A stretch of DNA of 7,063 nucleotides from CAZAGT01 sp964484515. Lineage in GTDB: Bacteria > Desulfobacterota > DSM-4660 > Desulfatiglandales > HGW-15. The notes below the pieces were generated by a model. The model did not search any database. It saw only the letters and a program-made list of their open reading frames with translations, and was not told where the DNA came from. Shown in pieces: positions 1-5,305 of this stretch. The stretch is taken from positions 1-7,063 of the forward strand of contig CAZAGT010000277.1 of NCBI GenBank assembly GCA_964484515.1, read 5' to 3'. The translations under genes were made by a program, and so were the position numbers. Numbering within the stretch: position 1 is the first letter of the stretch; each line of letters begins with the position of its first letter.

Positions 1-244
1 TGACGAGGGATGAGGGTAACGCAGCAGATGGGCGTTTTCCGACAGCCTCGCCATCGATACCGACCTACTGACCCACAGATTCTTGTGAGGAGCCCATTAA
101 GTAAGCGGTGCAACTTCTGGCACGGCCCTAAGCGGCGGCATGATTTCTCTGAGTCGATGTCAAATAAGTTGTCACTGGGATGTCAACCATCTTTGCGATT
201 TGCAAGGCTTATCCCGCATACTTTTCCGCAATCAGCCTGATGGG

Positions 245-268
245 ATGACAACAAAGTTGTCATGACAA
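245..268. promoter_or_regulatory. Overlapping palindromes, operator-like
   Basis: ATGACAAC at 245-252 and GTTGTCAT at 256-263 are perfect inverted repeats separated by AAA. The second arm is shared with a perfect 12-bp palindrome, TTGTCATGACAA, at 257-268. Three alternating TTGTCA half-sites are thus packed into 24 bases. Three more TGTCA boxes lie upstream in direct orientation at 158-162, 170-174 and 181-185, about one helical turn apart (12 and 11 nt). There is no T-run, so a terminator is unlikely. This looks like a binding site for a dimeric regulator, but no regulator is encoded nearby and I cannot name one. Confidence 0.35.
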
Positions 269-433
269 ATCAAGGCAAGCAGCACTTACTTGTTTCCGTC
301 GGAATCTAGGGCGTAAAATATGCTGACATTTCAAGGGATTGTTCACTGGCCCGAATCTTGCCATCTCATATCGGGTTGGCACAAACATTGCGGTATTGGC
401 AAGCAGGCAGGGAACCTTTGACGTTGCAGATCG

Positions 434-441
434 AAAGGAGG
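434..441 (+). promoter_or_regulatory. RBS-like AAAGGAGG before small ORF
   Basis: AAAGGAGG at 434-441 is a strong Shine-Dalgarno match. An ATG at 444 is too close to it. The in-frame ATG at 450 sits 8 nt after the G run and is better spaced. This is the main reason for listing the small ORF at 450-710. Confidence 0.35.
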
Positions 442-449
442 GGATGAAG

Positions 450-710
450 ATGGCCATCGCGACAATGCTCACAAGCCCGAAGCATAGCGTAGAGGCCTGG
501 ATGAATTTGGCCGGTATATATCCGAGAGGTGATCCAAAGCCTTGTGCGTTCACCACATGCACGATGCAGGCATGCGCAAGCCGCGTTCGCTGTCTCTGTT
601 CACAGTGTGCCTCTTTCTTCAAGATCGGACGTCACTACGACTGGGAGGAGCAATACAACGAGTATAATGAACATTGGGAGAACTACTTTCAACTTCGCCG
701 CCGTGCCTAA
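450..710 (+). CDS. Possible small Cys-rich protein (86 aa)
   Basis: I do not recognise this protein. The frame gives 86 residues with six cysteines in its middle part (C32, C37, C42, C48, C50, C53) and a C-terminal stretch, about 63-80, very rich in Tyr, Trp, Glu and Asn that includes YDWEEQYNEYNEHW. It ends in a basic LRRRA tail. The start at 450 is chosen because AAAGGAGG precedes it at good spacing. The stop at 710 lies 8 nt from the end of the convergent DinB-like gene. For: a good ribosome binding site and a coding-like acidic/aromatic tail. Against: short length, no known family, unusual composition, and a long open frame on the opposite strand over part of it. It could also be the remnant of a decayed gene. 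The cysteine spacing does not match any zinc finger I know. Confidence 0.25.
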   Translation: MAIATMLTSPKHSVEAWMNLAGIYPRGDPKPCAFTTCTMQACASRVRCLCSQCASFFKIGRHYDWEEQYNEYNEHWENYFQLRRRA

Positions 711-718
711 CCGACTCC

Positions 719-1225
719 TCAGTGCCGCGTAGCGACCTTCATATTGGCGAGGTGCTCCGCCGCCTGACGAAGAATCGAGCTCTCGATAAATTGTTCAGCG
801 CTGATAGGGCCATTTGCCACCTCCATGTATGCCTTGCGTTCAAGGTCGGCGTCACCCACCCCTGCAAGATAGTCCACGGCTGATGCGCCCTTCTCACGGA
901 GTATCCCAAGCACTTCCTGTTTCGTGCAATTCGCGTGTTTTTGAGCGTGCCGAGCATTCGACTGATCGATCACGTCGGCGGTGATAGGGGGCAATTCCTC
1001 GCCATCGATAATCATCTTTGCAAGCTTTAAGACGCCGAATTGCCCCCCTACCACGTGTCGGGCTACCACACCGACACTCCATCCTTCCCCAGGACATATC
1101 TTTTGCCAATCTGCATCGGAGCAGCTTTCAACGAATGAGGCCAGCTCTTCGTTGAACGCTCTAAAACGGTGGGCCAAATCTTTCCCTCGGCTATTCACGG
1201 TCAAACTCCACTTGGTTCCAGTCAT
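719..1225 (-). CDS. DinB / maleylpyruvate isomerase-like four-helix protein
   Basis: This 168-residue protein has the layout of the DinB/YfiT/mycothiol-dependent maleylpyruvate isomerase N-terminal superfamily, which are metal-binding four-helix bundles. An N-terminal helix (about 12-35) leads to the typical W40...GWSVGVVARHVVGG segment (48-61) with candidate metal ligand H57. A middle region has N90, H93 and H97 next to a helix (101-120), and the C-terminal helix reads QAAEHLANM (154-162) with candidate ligand H158. Length fits a single-domain member. Known relatives include thiol S-transferases and isomerases, but many are uncharacterised, so the substrate is unknown. The ATG at 1225 has only a weak upstream AAGGG, and no better in-frame start is visible. 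The gene begins 64 nt after the FAD oxidase stop on the same strand, so co-transcription is likely, and its product may act on the same or a related small molecule (inference). Confidence 0.75.
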   Translation of the reverse strand: MTGTKWSLTVNSRGKDLAHRFRAFNEELASFVESCSDADWQKICPGEGWSVGVVARHVVGGQFGVLKLAKMIIDGEELPPITADVIDQSNARHAQKHANCTKQEVLGILREKGASAVDYLAGVGDADLERKAYMEVANGPISAEQFIESSILRQAAEHLANMKVATRH

Positions 1226-1289
1226 TCGACATCAGCCCTTCGACCAGACTTAGGACGGTGAGGGTGCCGCGCCGGACCCGATAACCTTG

Positions 1290-2738
1290 TCACACCGACG
1301 GTTTGATGTTTTGGTTTACGCGGAAGAAGTTGTTTGGGTCGTATCTGTCCTTCACTGCGACCAGGCGCTCGTAATTGTCACCGTAAGTCGCTTTGACGCG
1401 ATCTTCACCCTCATCAGCCATCATGAAATTCACGTATGCGCCGCCCTTGCTGAAGGGATGTACGGCTTTCCAATAATCCTTGGCCCATGTCGTTATAGAC
1501 CGTGCCTTAGAGGGATCGGGATCAATTCCGGCGATGACCATGGACCAGGTAGCATCCCGACAGTTCCATGCCGTCTCGTTGCGGCCTACGCGATGTACCG
1601 CGCCGTCTATAGGATAGAGATGCATCAGCGAGAGTTCGCTCGGAGCCTTGGCGGCATGCTCGAGATGAGCCTCGATCGCCTCATCGGGAATTTCCCTGAC
1701 GAAGTCGCCTTTCCAGTACCACTGGAGACCCTTTGGCAGCAGCGGGTCGAACAGGCTTTGCAGAGACGGGAAAGGCATTGCACCTACATGTTCAAAGATG
1801 GGCGAAGGGAGATCCCTGTGAATGGGTTTCATCGCCTCCGCACCCTCATCTGAAGGTCCGTTGTAACAAGATATAAGGGCGCACACCTTCCTTCCCCAGA
1901 TTTCTTTTGGGAATGGCTCCGTTGACGGCACCGTCTTTAGCGCAAAGAACGAAGTGAAATCCTCGGATGCATGCGGCAGGAACTCTCGGTACCATCGCAT
2001 GATGCGGCGTGCCTCTCTCACGTCCCAGAATATTGGCCCGGCGTAAACGGTGCTTACAGGGTGCACTCGATAGACGAAACTGGTAACGACGCCAAAATTA
2101 CCGCCGCCGCCGCGTAAAGCCCATAGAAGATCCTGGTGCGTCGACTCGTTGGCAGTGACAAAGCTCCCGTCAGCCAAGACGACATCGGCTTCGATCAGGT
2201 TGTCGATCGTCAAACCGTACTTGCGCGTGAGATAACCGTGGCCGCCCCCCAGTGTGAGACCCGCAATACCGGTCGTCGAGACGATCCCGGCCGGAAGGGC
2301 CAGTCCGAAAGCGTGACCGGCATGATCAACGTCACCTTGCTGGCAGCCCGGTGCCGCCCGTACCGTGTGGTTCTCTGGGTTGACGCGCACCCCCCTCATC
2401 TTGGATAGATCGATGACGAGGCCATCGTTACAGCTCCCAAGTCCAGGTCCGTTGTGACCGCCACCGCGGATGGCCACAAGGAGATTGTGGTCTCGCCCGA
2501 AGTGGACGGCCGTTATGACGTCCGACACGTCCACGCAGCGCGCGATCAGGCGCGGCCGCTTGTCAATCATGGCATTGTAGAGCTTGCGAGCTTCATCGTA
2601 GCCTTCGTCGTTTGGTTGAATGAGCTCACCGTGCAGGTTTCTCTTAAACTCCTGTACATCAGAGTCATTGAGGAGTATCTCCTCCACCTCATTCGTCTGC
2701 GGTGTGGTTGGCGATGCAGTTACTGATAGGCTTTCCAT
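1290..2738 (-). CDS. FAD-linked oxidase, berberine-bridge (PCMH/BBE) family
   Basis: This 482-residue protein is a full-length member of the vanillyl-alcohol-oxidase/berberine-bridge group, which oxidises alcohols, sugars or secondary metabolites and passes electrons to oxygen or another acceptor. The FAD-binding PCMH domain spans about 60-230. It contains RGGGHN (91-96), where H95 is the expected 8-alpha-histidyl FAD attachment site, then the LTLGGGHGYLTRKYGL segment (161-176) and WALRGGGGNFGVV (206-218). The substrate domain follows. The C-terminal BBE segment is intact, with YVNFM (435-439) and YDPNNFFRVNQNI (466-478). The residue that forms a second, cysteinyl FAD bond in bicovalent members aligns with V153 here (GIVS), so mono-covalent FAD is predicted. 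No signal peptide is visible, so it is probably cytoplasmic. The ATG at 2738 is preferred because GGAGGTG lies 6 nt before it; a GTG at 2747 overlaps that site. The substrate cannot be told from sequence. Confidence 0.92.
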   Translation of the reverse strand: MESLSVTASPTTPQTNEVEEILLNDSDVQEFKRNLHGELIQPNDEGYDEARKLYNAMIDKRPRLIARCVDVSDVITAVHFGRDHNLLVAIRGGGHNGPGLGSCNDGLVIDLSKMRGVRVNPENHTVRAAPGCQQGDVDHAGHAFGLALPAGIVSTTGIAGLTLGGGHGYLTRKYGLTIDNLIEADVVLADGSFVTANESTHQDLLWALRGGGGNFGVVTSFVYRVHPVSTVYAGPIFWDVREARRIMRWYREFLPHASEDFTSFFALKTVPSTEPFPKEIWGRKVCALISCYNGPSDEGAEAMKPIHRDLPSPIFEHVGAMPFPSLQSLFDPLLPKGLQWYWKGDFVREIPDEAIEAHLEHAAKAPSELSLMHLYPIDGAVHRVGRNETAWNCRDATWSMVIAGIDPDPSKARSITTWAKDYWKAVHPFSKGGAYVNFMMADEGEDRVKATYGDNYERLVAVKDRYDPNNFFRVNQNIKPSV

Positions 2739-2744
2739 TTCGAA

Positions 2745-2751
2745 CACCTCC
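2745..2751 (-). promoter_or_regulatory. RBS fixing the FAD oxidase start
   Basis: On the minus strand GGAGGTG lies 6 nt before the ATG at 2738, a near-ideal spacing. An in-frame GTG at 2747-2745 would lie inside this site, so the longer start is unlikely. A run of seven G on the minus strand (2756-2750) overlaps the first two bases of the site. Confidence 0.7.
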
Positions 2752-2926
2752 CCCCCGAATGTGCTGGATACACTCGTAATAGCTCAAATACACATGAAAA
2801 ATAAGCAGTTAGGCGTGCGGATGGTATGGGGTGAAGTCGGTATTTTGCGCGAGAAAAGCCCGTAGGAATACTATGCATAGGCGGGAATCGGCGGGCACGA
2901 AGATGGTCCCGGAAAGAGATCTCCGG

Positions 2927-3301
2927 TTAGTCCCGTTCGAAGATTTCGAGGTAAACGTTATCCGGTCCCAGACAGAATGCAATTTTGGCCCCTGTGCTGG
3001 CCCGCGTCAAATCGACGGTAAACGTAAACCCCTCCTTTTTGAGTCGACGGACAAGCTGCTCGATGTGTTCGACGCCGATCGCAATATGGTCGATGCTTGC
3101 CATGTCGTGCCTCGGATTCTTTACCCCAGGCGGCTGGTGTAAAATGGACAGCTTTGACATGTCGCCAATTGACAGGACGGTTATTTTCCTGTCCAGGTTC
3201 TCAAATCGCTGGATCACGCGGGCATCGAAGAAGGTCTCGAAGAATTCAATGGTCCTGGAGGGATCACTGGCGCGAATGTGGACATGGTCGATGTATGGCA
3301 T
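2927..3301 (-). CDS. VOC (glyoxalase/bleomycin-resistance fold) protein
   Basis: This 124-residue protein shows the paired beta-alpha-beta-beta-beta modules of the vicinal oxygen chelate superfamily. Module one starts with YIDHVHIRASDPSRTIEFFE (3-22). Module two starts with SIDHIAIGVEHIEQLVRRL (69-87) and ends in NVYLEIFE (115-122). Candidate metal ligands are H6 (or H8), H72 and E119, as in glyoxalase I, dioxygenases and fosfomycin-type resistance proteins. Length is typical of a single-chain VOC protein that works as a dimer. The substrate is not identifiable; the family covers isomerases, epimerases, dioxygenases and resistance proteins. The frame is open upstream to 3529, but the ATG at 3301 is chosen because GGAGGAGA precedes it closely and the VOC fold begins immediately; the upstream part overlaps the phospholipase D gene and has no family features. 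It starts 46 nt after the phospholipase D stop, so read-through transcription is plausible. Confidence 0.88.
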   Translation of the reverse strand: MPYIDHVHIRASDPSRTIEFFETFFDARVIQRFENLDRKITVLSIGDMSKLSILHQPPGVKNPRHDMASIDHIAIGVEHIEQLVRRLKKEGFTFTVDLTRASTGAKIAFCLGPDNVYLEIFERD

Positions 3302-3305
3302 GAGT

Positions 3306-3313
3306 TCTCCTCC
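3306..3313 (-). promoter_or_regulatory. RBS fixing the VOC start
   Basis: GGAGGAGA on the minus strand has its GGAGG core (3313-3309) 7 nt before the ATG at 3301. It makes this the likely start rather than any upstream codon within the end of the phospholipase D gene. Confidence 0.75.
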
Positions 3314-3347
3314 ATACCACTCAAAAGCTGAATCGATGAGCCGTGTT

Positions 3348-4913
3348 CTATAATTGCGACTCGATCGGCAGAATACCCAAGAAGTCAATACCGAAGCGCT
3401 GCCAGAAACCGGTATACGGATCGACGTCGAAGACGCGCGCTTCGCCATGGTCCAGGCCGTGCCAAAGAATCTTTGCCGATCCATTTGCATCCGTGTAAAG
3501 CTCAAGCCGAAAGGCCACCCGCTCCACATTCCGATCGAACCAATCCGCCATTTCGCGGGCGATTTCCGCTGAAGTGAATACGACGCCGATCTCGGTGTTA
3601 TGAAAGACCGCCCGAGGATCGAGATTCAAGGAGCCTATGAAGACCTGCTCACGATCAAGAACAAACGCTTTTGCATGGAGGCTGGCCTTTGAAGAGCCTT
3701 GCGTGCCTTTGCGTCTCTTTCGTTGCTCCTTACTATATGTCTTGTTCATCTCATAGAGCTCGATGCCGGCGCGCAGAAGGTCCTTACGGTATTTGGCATA
3801 GCCCGCGTGCACGATAGGTACGTCGGTTGACGTCAACGAATTGGTCAGGATCCGGACTCGGACCCCCCGCTCGCGGAGGTGTTTCAAAAAGGCCGTGCCC
3901 GGCTTTCTCGGAACAAAATAGGGGGAGAAGATGATCAACTCCTCCTTCACCCCTTCCAGATACGGCCAGAGTTTTGGGGCCATGTGATATTCTGTCTTGC
4001 TGAAATCGTGAACCAGCTTTTCAGGCTGGTCGTAAATGACCTCTGCCTTCCCCCATTGAAACTCGACTTGGCGGCGCCTGAGGGCTTGGGCCAAATCAGA
4101 ATCCCGCAAGGCCCGCAAATAGTCCGAGTCGGCCTGTTGCGCCACGAATGCGTCCAAACGTTTCCTGCTCTGTTCCATCTCCTGAGGCGAAACCGGTCGG
4201 CCCCTTAGAACCGACGCGGGATAGGCCAATTCGCTGTTCCAGTATCGATCGAAGGAAGCAGAGACCTCTTTGACCACCGGCCCGATGGCCAGCACATCCA
4301 GATCACTAAAGGCCAGATCCGGATCGGCCTCGAAATATTCATCGCCGATATTCCGTCCCCCGAGGACGGTCGCCTGGTTGTCCACCGTAAACGACTTGTT
4401 GTGCATGCGGCGCGTCACCGAGCCGAGGCGGGTGACAAACTGCGAGGCTCGGCTCGTTTTGCGGCTGAACGGGTTGAATAATCGCACCTCCACATTGGGA
4501 TGGCTATCCAGGGCCGCTGCGCCGAAATCGCGGCCCTCAAGATCCATGTCGTCGACCAGTAGACGGACCCGAACCCCTCGGTCAGCCGCTTTGAGTAGTT
4601 GATCCGTGAATAACATAGCAGTGAGATCCCTGTGGTACAGGTAGTACTGAACATCGATGCTGCGGTCGGCGGCCTGGGCCAGGACGGCACGGGCCACAAA
4701 GGCGTCGAGACCGTTCCCGAGCAGCAGAAACCCCGATTGTCCCGGGTGGGCCAGCGCTTCGTCCCGGCGGAACACGCCGAGGCGGGTATCATCCGTATCG
4801 ATATAGGCATGGGACACCGGCCGCTCAAAATCCTCGGGTAGGGTGGCACAGCCGCTAAGCAGGAACCAAGCCAGGGAGGCAGATAGGCCAATGATTTGGG
4901 CGAATTTGAACAT
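3348..4913 (-). CDS. Phospholipase D family lipoprotein, ClsC/YmdC-like
   Basis: This 521-residue protein has two HKD motifs, the signature of phospholipase D and cardiolipin-synthase enzymes, which transfer phosphatidyl groups through a phospho-histidine intermediate. Motif one has H171, K173 and D178 (HNKSFTVD). Motif two has H413, K415 and D420 (LHAKAFVLD). Flanking family segments are present: DVQYYLYHRDLTAMLF (87-102), VRLLVDDMD (116-124), IIFSPYFVPRKPG (327-339) and FIGSLNLDPRA (425-435). The N-terminus is a lipoprotein signal: K3, a hydrophobic stretch (7-19) and the lipobox LSGC with C22 as the lipidated residue. Position +2 is Ala, so outer-membrane sorting would be expected in a diderm. 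Length and order match the ClsC/YmdC branch more than the ClsA branch, which has two N-terminal membrane helices. The ATG at 4913 is chosen over one at 4961 because AGAGGAAAG precedes it and the signal peptide begins there. Cardiolipin synthesis is likely but not proven; phosphodiesterase or other transfer activity is possible. Confidence 0.92.
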   Translation of the reverse strand: MFKFAQIIGLSASLAWFLLSGCATLPEDFERPVSHAYIDTDDTRLGVFRRDEALAHPGQSGFLLLGNGLDAFVARAVLAQAADRSIDVQYYLYHRDLTAMLFTDQLLKAADRGVRVRLLVDDMDLEGRDFGAAALDSHPNVEVRLFNPFSRKTSRASQFVTRLGSVTRRMHNKSFTVDNQATVLGGRNIGDEYFEADPDLAFSDLDVLAIGPVVKEVSASFDRYWNSELAYPASVLRGRPVSPQEMEQSRKRLDAFVAQQADSDYLRALRDSDLAQALRRRQVEFQWGKAEVIYDQPEKLVHDFSKTEYHMAPKLWPYLEGVKEELIIFSPYFVPRKPGTAFLKHLRERGVRVRILTNSLTSTDVPIVHAGYAKYRKDLLRAGIELYEMNKTYSKEQRKRRKGTQGSSKASLHAKAFVLDREQVFIGSLNLDPRAVFHNTEIGVVFTSAEIAREMADWFDRNVERVAFRLELYTDANGSAKILWHGLDHGEARVFDVDPYTGFWQRFGIDFLGILPIESQL

Positions 4914-4920
4914 AGATTCT

Positions 4921-4928
4921 TTCCTCTC
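4921..4928 (-). promoter_or_regulatory. RBS fixing the phospholipase D start
   Basis: GAGAGGAA on the minus strand lies about 7-8 nt before the ATG at 4913. Starting here puts the lipoprotein signal at the true N-terminus. The longer alternative at 4961 would place a charged, non-signal 16-residue extension in front and has no comparable site. Confidence 0.7.
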
Positions 4929-5292
4929 TTGCGGAAGATGTGCCACATGCCGGTTTCCCATGCTCTATACATTAGATCTGAAGGGATGTACACCTTCATT
5001 GGACTTCGACTCTCAGAAGCGGTATGATCCAATTTCGCTGATATCATCGAAACTGCGGAACGGGCATCGAAGGGTGCCGATACGCGAATGGACAGAGGCG
5101 GAGGGGCTTATCCATACTTATGACTCCGCACCGCCTGCCAGTGAGGATCCGGAGTCTTCGAGCTACGCCGTGGTGACCTGTTGAGACCAGTACTCCAACA
5201 CCCCACTACTCCGAAGAAATGGGCACTTGAGGACAGACCTATTCTATCTTTTCGAAGCTCTCCGTTGCTAAATGAACTTCTTCTTGGATGTC

Positions 5293-5300
5293 AAAGGAGG
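5293..5300 (+). promoter_or_regulatory. RBS fixing the ilvD start
   Basis: AAAGGAGG ends 5 nt before the ATG at 5306. An upstream in-frame ATG at 5288 precedes this site and would encode it, so 5306 is the preferred start. Confidence 0.8.
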
Positions 5301-5305
5301 CCGTT

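Larger units (their letters stand above)
1..449. other. Gene-poor leader region
   Basis: I see no convincing gene here. The open frames on both strands (for example 10-240 on + and 260-622 on -) lack good ribosome binding sites and read as low-complexity or mixed-composition peptides. The only structure I can support is the group of TGTCA/TGACA half-sites between about 158 and 268, listed separately. An AAAGGAGG ribosome-binding-like sequence at 434-441 near the right edge belongs to the small ORF candidate that follows. The region may be a regulatory leader or decayed sequence. Confidence 0.5.
4914..5305. other. Divergent intergenic region
   Basis: This 392-nt stretch separates two genes transcribed away from each other, so it should carry promoters for both. 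I could not find a sigma-70 pair with good hexamers and spacing on either strand. Open frames crossing it (4843-5184 on +, and the upstream part of a frame to 5047 on -) lack ribosome binding sites and family features. One perfect 7-bp inverted repeat, GACTCCG at 5122-5128 and CGGAGTC at 5150-5156, could form a stem with a 21-nt loop. It is not followed by a T-run. Confidence 0.5.

Noticed and set aside
10..240. 76-residue open frame on the plus strand
   Set aside because: No convincing ribosome binding site and an Arg/Pro/Ser-rich peptide with no family features; likely chance.
260..622. 120-residue open frame on the minus strand with a hydrophobic stretch resembling a membrane segment
   Set aside because: No ribosome binding site, only one hydrophobic segment, mixed composition, and it overlaps the better-supported + strand candidate at 450-710.
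1287..1853. 188-residue plus-strand frame opposite the FAD oxidase
   Set aside because: It is antisense to a clearly identified BBE-family gene and shows no family motifs; the frame is a by-product of the real coding strand.
2909..2926. CCGGA/TCCGG hairpin immediately after the VOC stop as a terminator
   Set aside because: The stem is only 5 bp with an 8-nt loop and no T-run follows on the minus strand.
3302..3529. N-terminal extension of the VOC gene to 3529
   Set aside because: The extension lies largely inside the end of the phospholipase D gene in another frame, has no VOC features, and a strong ribosome binding site supports the start at 3301.
5122..5156. GACTCCG/CGGAGTC inverted repeat as a terminator or operator
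   Set aside because: A 7-bp stem with a 21-nt loop is weak, there is no T-run, and no gene ends here; kept only as a note in the intergenic entry.
4843..5184. 113-residue plus-strand frame crossing the divergent intergenic region
   Set aside because: It overlaps the start of the phospholipase D gene, lacks a ribosome binding site and shows no domain features.
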